DNA of 64,000 nucleotides, from positions 712,001 through 776,000 of the forward strand of contig JACVVK020000018.1 in NCBI GenBank assembly GCA_018292915.2, read 5' to 3'. Position numbers and translations under genes: made by a program. The notes below the pieces were generated by a model. That model had not been told where the DNA came from. It did no database searches and saw only the letters and a program-made list of their open reading frames with translations. The stretch is from Batillaria attramentaria. Taxonomy: Eukaryota; Mollusca; Gastropoda; Batillariidae. This document shows, in pieces, positions 9,796 through 34,851 of this stretch (positions are counted from its first letter, which is position 1; the number at the start of each line of letters is the position of its first letter).

Positions 9796-12700
9796 TCAGT
9801 CATCCGTGTCTCTCTGCCGCATGTTCCGAGCACCAGATGCAATTTTCCTCTTTTTAAAACCTACGTTTCCACCTGATGGCGGACCAAGGGAAGTGACTGT
9901 CTTTTCTTTGAACCTCTCTTTCTTGACCGGTGCTGCTTCGGCTTCTGTAGATGGGGTTTCTGGCAGCTCCCCTGGAAGCGGAATATCCTCCACTGACACT
10001 GGTTCTTCTGGAACCTCAGGTTCATCAGGCACGCTGGAAACAGAAAGTCGCATCTGAGTGCAAGCTTCCAGTAGAGAAAAGGGTCAATAGTACTTGATTG
10101 GTTGCCTAAAATGATAACTTTCAAAAATACTAAACTGAACTGGATTTGACCATAGTGTGCAAGATCAAATTTGAAAAAAAATAAATAAATAAATAAAACT
10201 GTGATGACATCATTAACAAAAGGCAAATCTGTTTTGATTCTCAGTGTGCTAATACTGGTAACAGCCATACTGCACCAGGTTGCTTCTCCTCTAAAATCCC
10301 TACCACACCACCCGTAACAGTGCCATATAACATGTTTTTGAAACTGTCAACTCAAGTCGACTTTAGCGCAGCCATGTGAGATTGTACTCATGGTTTTAAC
10401 CAGGTCTTGCTGAATTGTCTTATGCTGAAAAGCTACCGAGGTAGTCCAGAATAGTCCATTCTCAGTGAGACCAGGGCTTTAACCCAGTTTTTTTACCGAG
10501 ACGAGAATTGACTGCCTAGTCAGAGGCAGCATATATTACACTGAATAAGGACCCTGGACTCTGGGCATACTTGACAGATCAAAAGTAGAGTGCCCTGACC
10601 AAGAAAAGTGAGTCTTTGCACCCATTTGACAAAAACCTATAGTGCCCAGACCAAGAGAAGTCAGCTTTTGCACCCACTTGACAACAAAAAGTAGAGTGCC
10701 CAGACCAAGAGAAGTCAGCTTTTGCACCCACTTGACAAAAACCTACAGCGTCCTGACCAAAGAAGCACGCTAATTTTGCACTTGGTCACATGTACAGATC
10801 TTTGAAAGCCTGGTATATTGTGTTAAATGACACTGGAAAGGACACCTACTGCTCTTGTCTCACAGTCTCCCAAGCTCCATAGGCAGATCGAGGTCCCACT
10901 GGATCAATGCGGAACATTTTAGGTGGTGGTTCCTCTATGACAGGGTCGTCTGCAGGTCCTGACTCCTCTGGCTCCTCATTCTGATCAGCTTCAGGCACCT
11001 GCAATCAAAACATGCACCCTCATGAAAAAAAAAGCCAAAAAACCCCACAGCCCTCCCCCTTCCCACCGAAGAAACAAAACCAATAACAATAAACAAACCA
11101 GCAACAACAACTAACCAACCCAAAACATTGTATTCTGAGAGTAATGTTTTATCAGGAGGCACTATTGCATATTGTATACTGAAAAATTAAAGTACCTGTT
11201 CTGAATCCTGGGAGGTTTCATCTGTGGTTGTCTGCCCCTCTTGCTCTGCCAGTGACACATATTCATCGGGGGGTTCCCATCTGCTTTCTGTGAACACACC
11301 ACAAAAGAGAAAAATAAACTACAAAAGCTCGCAGTCAAATGAACTGCTTGTCTGTGATGAATGATGAGCTTTAGGTTGAGTGTACGGGAGTTTCTTGTCT
11401 TTTTTCCACCATGTTTTTAAACCTCTCACTCACGTCTGCACAACCAGTGGTTCGGCGTAAGTAATGTTGGGCATATGCTGCGAACTGGTTTACTGTGCCT
11501 AGGCGATGATAAGTTGCAATATTAGCTGTATATGGGCTTAGTATTTATCTTTGTTTTACCTAGTTGTAACTGTTTGTTTTCTACGCTTTTTTGTAATCAG
11601 GAGTTTGAGAAATTAGCATGAAGGTGCAGGGTCTCCTGCATGTCCTAGGTTTATATTGCCCCGTAGATCAGTTTGCATCCTTTGTCCAACATTACATTTT
11701 TGGTTTTTTCATGTAGTGCAGATACATTTGGCCGCGAATTAGTCTTTATGGCTTGCGTGGCGTTACGCCTCAAAAACTCACTCACTCGCTTTTCCACCAT
11801 GTACGGGCGCTATCAAAGACAGGACAATGAGAAAAAGGCCTGCCCACTAATTTTGTGTTACATGGCAGCAGCTTTACTATCAAGATATATATATGCACTG
11901 CTGACTAAGAGTTGGCTGTACTAGCAGTACAAAAAATAAGCGAAGATAACATGTCAGTAGACCTACCATTTGTAGAGATGTTCCAATAGTAAGAGTAACC
12001 TTCTGGAGATTTGGCCTCAAACCATTCCTTGACCTTCACAGGAGCCGACTCTGTCTTGTCGGTTGTCTTTGCTTCTTTACCTGGAGCTGTGCTCGCAGCT
12101 GCAGGCTTGTCTTTGGGTTCTGCAGAAGGAGGCAACAGTGTTAACAGTACGCCTTATCTCCTAACCGTCCACACACGAATCACATCCTGAATCAAAATCT
12201 GTCACAACACAAGACAGCACTATTATGCAACCTCGAGGCCAGCAGTCTGCCCAAGAGACAGCGTAACATGCCGTCATGTTGCATCACACTCCAGGGAGTG
12301 GTCAACCCTAGCCAGACAGTTCAGCGATTTCGCACCCTCTTGTGAATACCACAGTCACTCCTAGTTGGGGTATTGGCCACATAATAGCTAACAGCACACT
12401 CAGTCCTGGGAGTGGTCAACGCTAGCCAGACAGTTCATCGATTTCGCACCCTCTTGTGAATACCACAGTCACTCCTAGTTGGGGTATTGGCCACGTAACA
12501 GCTAACAGCACACTCAGTCCGGGCCCCCTTACAACTTGCCCCAAGCACTTCCCACTGGCGTGAGGGTGGTACCGGTAGACAACGAGAGACAAGTCCTGTT
12601 TCAACGAGCATGAAACCACGTGACCTACTCACAGCCACATGAGCCATACACAAGACCGCCCTGAGCAGGCAAAGGGATTATGAGAGATTATGCAATCTAC

Positions 12701-13596
12701 TGCGGCTGTGCGTCATGGGGGGGGGGGGGGGGGGGGGGAACGGGCCGCTCTGAGAGTGTGTAATAGTGCTGTGGAGTGCTGTCTAATGCTGTTTAGTGGT
12801 CCCGTGAGTTTTGGTAAGTCCTGTCATAATTATAGTATGGGCAGGAGGGGTAGGGCTGTGGACAGTTAGGAGTTAAGAAGTGTCCTAGCACATGTACTGT
12901 TTTTGTTGAGGCAGATACAAGGGGGAAAAAAGGCATTTACCATCTATGTATCTGAACCAGTAAAGTGACCATAACTGACTGATATGGTGTTATATATCTG
13001 TCACCACTTGCAGTGATTCGAGACGGGGTGGTAGTGTGGGTTGGGAGAAACATGCATATGTTGCCACAAAAGCTTGATTTTACTTTATGCACCTGAGGTG
13101 TTGCACCACTTACCCGAAGATTTAAGTTTCACACCATACTGTTCAGCGAGGGATGGGTCTCTCGCAAGATCTCTCCTCAAAGCTTCCATGGCTGCCTGAA
13201 AAGGACAATGTCATTCTTTGATACAGAGGAAGTCAATGGCAAACTTTAAAAACAAAAAGTCAGCCAAAAACAGAACCCAGTGACACACTCAAAACAAATT
13301 CAACCACGTGAACTGAACTGTAATACATGTACCAGTAGTCAAACTCATGAGTGTTTTGGGTACCCATTCTATCAAAAGTCATCAAGAAACAAAGATTGCC
13401 AAATGTCAAAGGATATTTTCTCAGAGATTTATTTATGAGTTTCTAAATATGATTTTAGTTTACCTTCTCCATCTTTGCCATGTCTTCATCAAGCTCTTCT
13501 TGCTCTTTAGCTTTATCAGCGCTTCTTTTTCTGACCTGAAACAGGGCAACAAAGGACAACGTTTGTTAAAAATTATACTGCAAGTGCATTGTTTTG

Positions 13597-13640
<44 letters not shown>

Positions 13641-15395
13641 TTTAATGAATGACAAAACATATGTCACTGAATAAATTATATTAAATTAATTACCTCATCA
13701 ATTCTTTTCTGAACATTTTCTTTGTGTCGTTTGCCTCTCTCATGGAACTCGACACTCTGGTGATAAAATTGGAAACAAAAGGACAGGTAATTTAGTATCA
13801 ACTCAACAATGCATGTTTCTGAAATAAGAACTACATGTAACAGTGAAAATAATTTTCCTGACATATATGTCAACAAAATTAATGAAGAATCAGACTGGGG
13901 AATTGCTGGGGGAAAAAGACTGAAACCTAGACCAGGGTGCAGAGGCAGAGTTCGGATGGGGGTTCCACGGGGGCAATGCCCCATTTAAGAAAACAAATTT
14001 TAGCATTTTTAAAGGCATTTAGCAGCCTCTCTTGGCACCAAAAAGTAAAATACATGTACAGTCGAACCTGCCAAGGCGGTCACCTGTATAAGCCAAACCA
14101 CTGTCTAACCTGGTCACCCCAGAGGATCCCCTGACACACTAGCTGTTGACATGACACCCTGGATAACCCGGTCACCCTGTCTAAGGTGGTCAGTTTGACC
14201 CAGTCCCTTGGGTGACCGCCTTACACAGGTTTGACTGTACTGATTGTCAAACTGGTTTCATGTCTCAGTAGCAGTCTAACTTTGCGTCAAGGTCAGCACT
14301 CAATTCCTTGAAGCTGTCTGAAATTCCTCTGAACACTTCACTGTGTCCACATTGAATGGAGACTTATGGGACACTGGACTGCAACAGTGAAGCTTTAATC
14401 GGATGTTTGTCCTGAAAGGGCCCGTGGTATTAGAACATCTAGAGTTTTAACTGGACTTACTATGACTGATGTCCAAGTCCATGGAACATGACTGCATTTT
14501 TAAATTTTTTAAATTAATGTTACATGCACTGTGTTCATCCAGTTCAAACCTGAAGATGCTGGTACATGTTCATGTACATGTATACGTGTGGATGTGCTGT
14601 GATGTAGTCTTCAGGCTGGGGAATTGTCAGTCACTTGGCAATTTTCAGCCAAATTTACTATTCTTTCAGCCAAAAAATCCAAGTTTCAGCCAAAGGAAAG
14701 GAAGGGGGAAAAAGATTGCACACAGTCATGTGTGGATAGAAATGCCATATGGGACAGTCTAACTTTAATTTTGAAGGATTGACTGTCAGTACAGTCAAAC
14801 CTGTGTAAGGCAGTCACCCAAGGGACTGGGTCAAACTGACCACCTTAGACAGGGTGACCGGGTTATCCAGGGTGTCATGTCAACAGCTAGTGTGTCAGGG
14901 GATCCTCTGGGGTGACCAGGTTAGACAGTGGTTTGGCTTATACAGGTGACCGCCTTGGCAGGTTCGACTGTATCACTAAGCTTGAAAGTGTCAGTGCAGA
15001 TTTTTTTCCCCCCTAAAGGGTGTGTGGATGGGTGGGTGCTTGTGTCTGTGTCTGTGTGTGTGCTTGGGTGTAGCTCTGTGTCCAGCTAGCATCCTACTGC
15101 TTTGTTTATGGACAAAATGTCTTATTGTACCTCAAACCTGGGACCATCATTAAAAATGCATTGCAATGGTATACTTAGAGTTATGTAAACAGTACACATA
15201 TATATATACACACACATATATATAAATACAGCGGATTACAGGCAACATCTCTAGGACAAGTAAACAAGGGAAACAAAATGTACAGCCAGTCCCAGGACTA
15301 GAGGAATGAAACTTATTCTCACAGGCTTGTTGTCAGTGATCCAGCATTTACAAAATTCACAGAATTTACGGGGCTGTGACTTCCAGTAATCAGCC
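9796..15395 (-). CDS. WBP4: WW domain-binding protein 4 (formin-binding protein 21), spliceosomal
   Basis: Coding exons in gene order: 15323-15395, 13694-13756, 13464-13535, 13114-13195, 11967-12119, 11196-11287, 10864-10998, 9796-10053. They give 309 codons if a first exon supplies the AT of a split start codon (AT|G GCT GAT). That exon was not pinned down; candidate AT|GT donors lie near 15980-16005. The N terminus is a U1-C/matrin-type zinc finger (FCEFCKCW...HERGKRH), which in FBP21 helps association with U2 snRNP and pre-mRNA. A basic/acidic coiled region follows, then one WW domain split across 11967-12119 and 11196-11287 (VKEWFEAKSPEGYSYYW...SRWEPPDEY). The conserved FKEKTVTSLG block and RQRDTDD end close the protein. 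Vertebrate WBP4 has two WW domains; only one is visible here. The last acceptor is ambiguous (10053 or 10033), but 10053 keeps the frame. Confidence 0.92.
10580..10785. repeat. 52-53 bp tandem repeat, about 4 copies
   Basis: The phrase AGTGCCCAGACCAAG recurs at about 10589, 10641, 10694 and, diverged, 10746. Each copy is followed by TTTTGCACCCACTTGACAA. It lies in a WBP4 intron. Confidence 0.9.
11755..11850 (-). mobile_element. SINE fragment (CACGTGGTGGAA family), copy 1
   Basis: TTCCACCATGTACGGGCGCTATCAAAGACAGG followed by a GAGAAAAAGGCC stretch is a diverged copy of the body found at 56325-56450 (-), 60470-60605 (+) and, interrupted by a LINE, at 19505-22910 (+). It is intronic in WBP4. 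Confidence 0.6.
12282..12518. repeat. 114-bp tandem duplication
   Basis: Two adjacent copies, starting near 12294 and 12408, share GGGAGTGGTCAAC through GCTAACAGCACACTCAG. They differ at only a few positions, indicating a recent duplication. The region is intronic in WBP4 and has no coding function. Confidence 0.93.
12717..12738 (+). repeat. Poly-G tract (22 nt)
   Basis: Uninterrupted G run on the plus strand, C run in the WBP4 transcript. Length may be unstable or affected by sequencing. Confidence 0.95.
13598..13637. repeat. (CA)n microsatellite
   Basis: About 20 CA dinucleotides in a WBP4 intron, between exons 13464-13535 and 13694-13756. Confidence 0.95.
14059..14237 (+). mobile_element. 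pogo/Tc1-like MITE, copy 1 (179 bp)
   Basis: Flanked by TA on both sides. It starts CAGTCGAACCTG and ends with an inverted, imperfect match CAGGTTTGACTG; the first 30 nt of each end are largely complementary. This fits a non-autonomous element of the TA-targeting pogo/Tigger or Tc1/mariner type. The internal sequence is non-coding. A second copy, inverted and differing by about one base, lies at 14792-14970 in the same WBP4 intron. Confidence 0.85.
14792..14970 (-). mobile_element. pogo/Tc1-like MITE, copy 2, inverted (179 bp)
   Basis: Reverse complement of 14059-14237 with about one mismatch, same length, and also flanked by TA. Because both lie in one WBP4 intron, the unspliced RNA could form a stem of about 179 bp with a loop of about 554 nt. 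Confidence 0.87.
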
Positions 15396-15959
15396 CTGAA
15401 AAATACAGACAGACAAGGTCATGTTACACAAAAACAAGCATTTTCAAATCCTTTACGTATAAGCTGGGTAGAAGAGCAGCTTGGGTAAATAATGGTGCAT
15501 TTCAGTGATTTCTATGCCACAGCTGTGATGTATAATTTTTTGCTACTGCCTTGGTTAGCCTGAAAGAAGTTCAGCCTAATCCCATTTCTCATTCCCGAAC
15601 TCTAAGTTAGACTGAGTCTAAGCTTGGAACTATCAGGAAAAATGGGCTTCTTACCCAAGACCTCCACCTTTACTCTAAATCTCAGGGACATTAAGACTTC
15701 TGTGCATATCGATGTATTCCGGTGTTTATGTGTAAATGTGGTTACATTCATCACACTTCTCCACCAGGGACTTTTAGCAGTAAGTCCCTGTCTCCAGTAC
15801 ACGAAAACCAGATCGTCATCAAGAGTACTGAGAAAATCCAGGGTACAGATGATGTTTCTTCTTGAGGCGTGGTTGCTCTAGCAAATGTAATAAAAATGCT
15901 TTCTCGTAATAACAATACGTTACATGATATTAGTAGATGTCTCTCAAAACATGCAAGTG

Positions 15960-16290
15960 ACTGCTTTCAGGAAAGGCCGCATACATGCTGCCGGAAGTTT
16001 ACATGAGTTCGCATGCGTACAGTGCATTCTGTCGCTTGCATTTTTTTCCAACATGTGAAGCTCGCTTATTGGCCAGATTCTACACATCTGATTAAGCGCA
16101 TGCACATTAAGCCAATCACGTATCTTGTTTCTGCTGTCGAACGTGTCATGACGCATGCGTAGAAAGGTAAGCTTTGTTGTCCTAAAAATCTAGGGACCTG
16201 CAGCTAGCTGTTCGACAAATATCAGAAAGTTCGGTTGCCGGCAAAATGTAGCGCTTTTGCAGCAGGATGACTTGAACATTGTTATGCGAA
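15960..16290. promoter_or_regulatory. Putative bidirectional promoter, WBP4 (-) and MBTD1-like (+)
   Basis: About 900 bp separates the outermost exons assigned to the two divergent genes. Within it, GCATGCG-containing palindromes occur at about 16008-16016 (CGCATGCG), 16096-16104 (GCGCATGC) and 16151-16160 (ACGCATGCGT). They resemble NRF1-type sites common in TATA-less housekeeping promoters. No TATA box was recognised. Transcription starts are not determined. The 5' UTR of the MBT gene must include the bases before 16291. Confidence 0.45.
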
Positions 16291-29747
<13,457 letters not shown>

Positions 29748-31660
29748 AACTGTGTTAGTTTCAGTGCGAGCTGTTTCAGTGAAAGTATGTCCATTTCATC
29801 ATTGAACTGTGTCAATTTTAGCGCAGAAGTCGCTCTGTCAGGTAATGCACTGAAATGTTATTGGCATCTAGTGGTAGCTTTGTCCTGTTGGTGGTGCTGT
29901 TAACAGGTACTGCAGAATGATGCCAGCATGGCTTGGCTGTGCGGAAATGGTAGTAACAGATGGTGCTTTTGTTTGTAAAATGTATGCATTTCACTACCGT
30001 GGACACTAAGTGACCAAAATGACAGCTGCTGTTATTATTAAACAGCTGACTGTATGGACAAGACTGAAAATTAAAATGGCATTGGGCAGCTCTAACTAAG
30101 ACAGCATGGTGATGCTGGTTTCCACGAAGACAACAGACCAGTACATGTGGTGATACTTGTATATATAGTATATTTTCGTGAGTGTTTACATTGTGAACCA
30201 ACACAATACTGGGGCAGAGTTTGGGCTGGTATGACAGCAGGCTGGGATGATGCTGTCAATTTCGAAGCAGAGGGGCCTTTGTTAAGTATCGCATCTGTCT
30301 GAGAACTGGTTGAGGAAGGATCAGGGTAGTCTGTGATCAGATTGTGTATACTGCGAACCAAGAAACCTTACCTGTTAAACACCAGCAATTCTAATGCACC
30401 ATACAAGTGAGATTCAGCAAACCCCAACCAGTATATAAACATTATGTATCCACCAGTGAAAAGGTAAAGACTGACAGGACTTCAGGTTGTGTTTGTACAT
30501 GTACAGCAGAGATGTTGTCTTTATGCTGTTGTAGACAGCGTACTTTGCGGCTGTGTTTTTTTCCCCCACTTGATTACTCGATGGTGAGATTCTCTTAGTG
30601 CCTGGTTTGAAACAGGCTTGAGGTATCTGCAGTGTGAAAAGCACAAGGTACCATTGTTGCTTCACCTGCTGTCAGGACCCAGGACCCGTGTTGAGCTGAA
30701 ACGGGCCTGTACAAATTGAGATGCTACTGTATTGTACTAAAATGGTCACTGTTTTACAAGTTTCAGTGTGTGTGTGTGGCAGTCTGAATGTGTTACATTG
30801 TTCTCTGCTTGTTACGTTTTCTAATCTACACTGTCTACAGTGTTCCGCTTTTGAAAACTCTCTCTTTAAATGCACAGGTTGAGATCAAGGAGCAGCTGTG
30901 TTTTGGTCCTTTTGTTTCAGTTCAGTCTTGCCATCATATCTGGATGTTGAAATTTGATGCAGTGCCATTGAAAAATGGTGTGGTGTAGCTGAGTGACACC
31001 ATGTGTGGCATGCACTGTAACATGGTATTAAAGGTATACAGCTTAGTTTGTAAGATGTTTCAGACAGCTTGGTATGCACTGTATTGAAAAGTGTACAATG
31101 GTGACCATTTGTGACATGTTGCAGTGATACAATATGTGCTATAGTGTCTTGGACAGAATTGTTGTTTTCGTGTACTTAAAACAAAATTTTATATATTTGT
31201 ATAGACTAATTTAGTTGCCATAGATGTGATGGATAAGTGTTTTAACAGATGTCAGTCCTCAGATCTGGTCGGGAAGTCAAATCAAAGTGCAGTTATGCTA
31301 ATCGATCGGTAGATCTGATTTGTATTGTTGACTGTTGAGTTGTGTATTCTCCAGTTTTATTGTCTGTGTGTCTTTCTCCTTTTTTTCTCATAGGATGGAG
31401 TTTTCCTGCTGCAGCTGTCTGTTTTTTTGTGTGTTTTGTTTTGTTTTAAAAAAGGGGATGTATTTTCAGTTTTGGGGAAAATTCGCTTTTTAAAAACCTA
31501 GATTGTTTTTCCTTAAAATAACGGTGTAGCTGTCAGTTAATGGGTTGAAGTTAGCATCCTCTGTATCAAATTGTGATCTTTGAAACAGTGGTACCTTCCA
31601 GTTTTTTTATGTGTGTGGTTTTTTGGGGTTTTTTTTTGTGTGTGTTTGTGTTTTTTGCAA

Positions 31661-31680
31661 GGGGGGGGGGGGGGGGGGGG
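31661..31680 (+). repeat. Poly-G tract (20 nt) in the putative 3' UTR
   Basis: An uninterrupted run of 20 G preceded by a T/GT-rich stretch. In the sense RNA of the MBTD1-like gene it could form a G-quadruplex. Confidence 0.93.
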
Positions 31681-31755
31681 CATTGTATCAAGACTTTTAT
31701 ACAGCTTAGAAGTCCTTTTTTTTTTTTTTTTTTTTTTTCAAATCATTGAGCACCA

Positions 31756-31761
31756 ATAAAG
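31756..31761 (+). terminator. Candidate poly(A) signal, MBTD1-like gene
   Basis: AATAAA in a CACCAATAAAGATGCC context about 2 kb beyond the stop codon. It is the first canonical hexamer I found after the stop. Confidence 0.5.
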
Positions 31762-32191
31762 ATGCCAATGGATTTTTTTTAATGTGCTAATGTGTAAAAA
31801 AGTGTACAGACTTGTTCATCTTGTGCACTGCATGCATATATGTACAGATCAAGTATTAAAAAAAAAAGAAAAAAGGTTGCCTTGCAGATGAAAAGGAGAG
31901 TGGGAAATTGTTGGATGGTTGGTGATGAAAGCTAGGAAATGAATGCTAAAAGATGACTGTCACTATTCACAAGTGTTCTACTATCAGCATGTCCTGTAAA
32001 TGAAACTTTCATCTTCTGTGAGGGATCTCCAACCTTCACTGTGTCATTTTGTCACAGGTTTGTGATATTCCATTCTGTGAGAGACAGAAATTACTTTCAT
32101 GTGCAATTTTATCTTATCAGAAACAGTTCTGGTGTGGAGAGAGAGGGTTTTTTTTTTTGGTTTTGGGGTGATTTTTATGTTATTTTATTTA

Positions 32192-32226
<35 letters not shown>

Positions 32227-32255
<29 letters not shown>

Positions 32256-32256
32256 G
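32227..32256 (+). repeat. Poly-G tract (30 nt) after an (ATTT)n and T run
   Basis: (ATTT)n at about 32187-32215 passes into a T run and then 30 consecutive G. A similar T-run-to-G-run junction occurs at 37853-37893. Confidence 0.93.
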
Positions 32257-32431
32257 CTATAATCTGCACTTGGTGTAGCCTAGGAGTGTGTTTGCGTACT
32301 GAAAGTTTTCTGTCCTTAACAGGTGTATATACATATAGTATTTTAAAGGTTACTTGTATCACCAATAGAATTGAAACAATGGGCCTTAGCAGACTGTACT
32401 CACCCTAGGGTATAGTTAGCTGCTGTGATCT

Positions 32432-32451
32432 CCCCCCCCCCCCCCCCCCCC
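32432..32451 (+). repeat. Poly-C tract
   Basis: A 20-nt C run (G run on the other strand); a shorter C run follows at about 32976-32990. Confidence 0.93.
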
Positions 32452-32810
32452 AGTGCTTTTCCTCTTAACTCAGTTTTGGAAAGATGGGAAAAGATGTGTA
32501 AACCAGTTTTACATTTATGGAGGTTACTGTTTTACAGCTCTGAGTGGATATTTGGGAAAAAATCATTTGGGTCGGTGGTACTTCTGCTTCAAACAGAAAC
32601 AAACCTTTACTTCTTAACTCTGATGTAGGAGAACGTATGTCATCAATGCTGACACGTATGGTGCATTAGAACACACTCTCGGCCAGGGATAAGTGCCTGC
32701 ATGTGTGTGTGCATCTTCCTCCCTGATACATGGTACTAAAAAAGAACTGACGACAGCATGTCACTGGATGGAAACAACATATTGGGCTGGTGACCATCTT
32801 GTTTCTTTTC

Positions 32811-32860
32811 AATTCAATTCAAAATACTTTATTGTCTGTTTAAGAGGGACTCTAAAAAAA
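32811..32860 (-). repeat. LINE/SINE 3'-tail fragment
   Basis: TTCAATTCAATTCAAAATAC followed by TTTATTGTCTGTTTAAGAG matches the start of the block at 44262. On the minus strand it reads as a sequence ending in an AATAAAGTATTTTG motif and a (TTGAA)n-type tail. Confidence 0.6.
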
Positions 32861-34396
32861 AAAAGCGTTTGTTTCTCATGGTTGTTACTGAGTTTTCATC
32901 AGTTACAAGTACATGTGCTATTTCTACCAGTTTTGGCACAAGTTTGAGTCTGTGCAGCAGTTAGCTTGAATGCTCCCCCCCCCCCCCCCCATTCCCATCC
33001 CCATCACTGGAGTCAAAGGTCAAGCCACTGAAGGGAAGGTAACAGTCTAAGGGTGAGGTCACGCATAACCATTGAATTGTCTCATTATTGGTAAGTTGAG
33101 TTACTGTACATATGACACACTATTGAAGTATTCTAATCCCTGTAACAGTTCATGCTGTACATGAGATTTACGGATGTACGTCCACATACATACATGTACA
33201 TACACACATGTACTTGTATTATGGCTTGCTTTTACATGAAAGTATGCACAGCTTGCATTGTTGATCTGGGGATGTTAAATTGGAAGGTGGAATGTCTCAT
33301 GTATATATATCTCTTATCAGACTTAGTGTTGTTTCCCCTCAGTGCCCTACTAATATAGTACTATGTTTTGCAAGTTCTCCCCCCTACCCCTATTCAAGTG
33401 AGAGCAGACGTTTGGTCACCGTGTACAGAATCACTAAATGGCAGCAAATGAACCAGTACATGTAATTGATTGTTACTATCTGCAGATTGTGTTATCCATT
33501 CTGTTACTGTTAGCACTTGTGTAGAGGTCAGGTTACTGATGCCCCCACCCCCCACTTTACTTTCAGAGACTGTGCAGGTTTTTGTTGTTTTTTTTTTAAA
33601 TGGAAGTTCATTACATTGGAGGTAAATTTGACCAAGCATTGGAATCTTTGGCGTCGGTGGAAAATATCAAGATTTAGTTTTATAAAAATTATACTCTTAA
33701 GCATCCACAGTTGAGTACACTATCATTGTTTTGCAAAAAAGGGAATATGTTCATTTCTTGTATTATGCTAAGTATTGTCTGTGTGTTGGATTGCTGACAT
33801 TCACCTGTATTTGTCTTTGTATCTATGCTCAGCTGTGCTTTTGGTGCTAAATTATGCAGACTTTATGAGTTTTTGTTTTGTTGAGGAAAACGAGATTGGC
33901 TTTTGTTTTGTGGATGAGTTACTGATAGTGCTATGTTCACTGCTTTGGTTTAGAGCACAGTTTGCAGCTCCTAGGAATGCCACAATTGAGGCAGACATAC
34001 TGCAACTAGTGCAAGGGTTACAATACAGTCAAACCGGTCAGTGTGGTCATATGTGTAGAAGGCAGTCCCTTGCTAGTGTAACATGGTAAGTCTTCAGCCT
34101 GTGTGTTTGCTAGTGCTACATATACTGGTTTCCTCTTACGCATCAGATGCTGTGTTTTACATTCTGTTCTAAAATGGTTATGTCCTTGTCTGCATTGCTT
34201 CCTTGAATTTTATTTTAATCAGCACTGAATTCACATGATGTGCAGTCGGTTGATTGTCCCAGTGGGATACTGTGGACTTGGCTGGTGTACACCCATGGCA
34301 CATGCTAGAACATGCTGTGAATAGCTTTACACACAGAGGAGGCAATTGCAACATTATTTTGATGAAACTTGTGCTGTACGTTCATTCGCATTTTAA

Positions 34397-34402
34397 AATA
34401 AA
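34397..34402 (+). terminator. Alternative distal poly(A) signal, MBTD1-like gene
   Basis: AATAAA in TTTTAAAATAAACACTGC, about 4.6 kb beyond the stop. It would give a very long 3' UTR; use is unproven. Confidence 0.3.
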
Positions 34403-34845
34403 CACTGCAAGGAAACTGCTTATTTGAGTGTATTATTGAGAGTGTCAAGTGAATAATGTTCGACCACTAAGGTCCCCTTCTTCATACTTGTGGATGTAAA
34501 CTCAACCAAACTGAACCTGTTCTATCCTTAGTATTGTTTAATGTATATATTATGTGTATATGCTTCAAGCCTTAATGTTTAAAAACAAACATCTTACATG
34601 TATAGGCCTTGATTTAACAGATTGCAAAATGATAATCGACAGCGAGTAACAGGGCAGGAGCTGAGAAATGCAAAGTCACTTAGGCGCAGTGAATGTCTTT
34701 TCTAACGTGCCTATCTATACACGTTCTTACATGAGTGCATTTTACTCAGAGTGCTAGAAGTCCTTGATCAGTTATTGCTGTAAGTGAAATCAAAATCTCC
34801 ACCCTCTCCGTGCACTAAGAATGACACATATCATGATGGACAAAG

Positions 34846-34851
34846 TTTATT
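34846..34851 (-). terminator. Candidate poly(A) signal of SUMO
   Basis: AATAAA on the minus strand, about 1.3 kb beyond the SUMO stop codon. Confidence 0.4.

Larger units (their letters stand above)
29748..34840 (+). other. MBTD1-like 3' UTR and intergenic region toward SUMO
   Basis: No coding exon could be supported in these 5 kb. The sequence is AT-rich with frequent TACATGTA-like motifs, long homopolymers (G at 31661-31680 and 32227-32256, C at 32432-32451 and 32976-32990, T near 31718-31738) and a LINE/SINE tail fragment at 32811-32860. Poly(A) hexamers occur at 31756 and 34397, so the transcript may have a 3' UTR of 2 to 4.6 kb. Reading frames over this span are short and lack recognisable domains. 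Confidence 0.55.

Noticed and set aside
12422..12653. Minus-strand frames in the WBP4 intron as a missing WW exon
   Set aside because: They lie in or next to the 114-bp duplication, lack the two WW tryptophans and have no matching splice phase.
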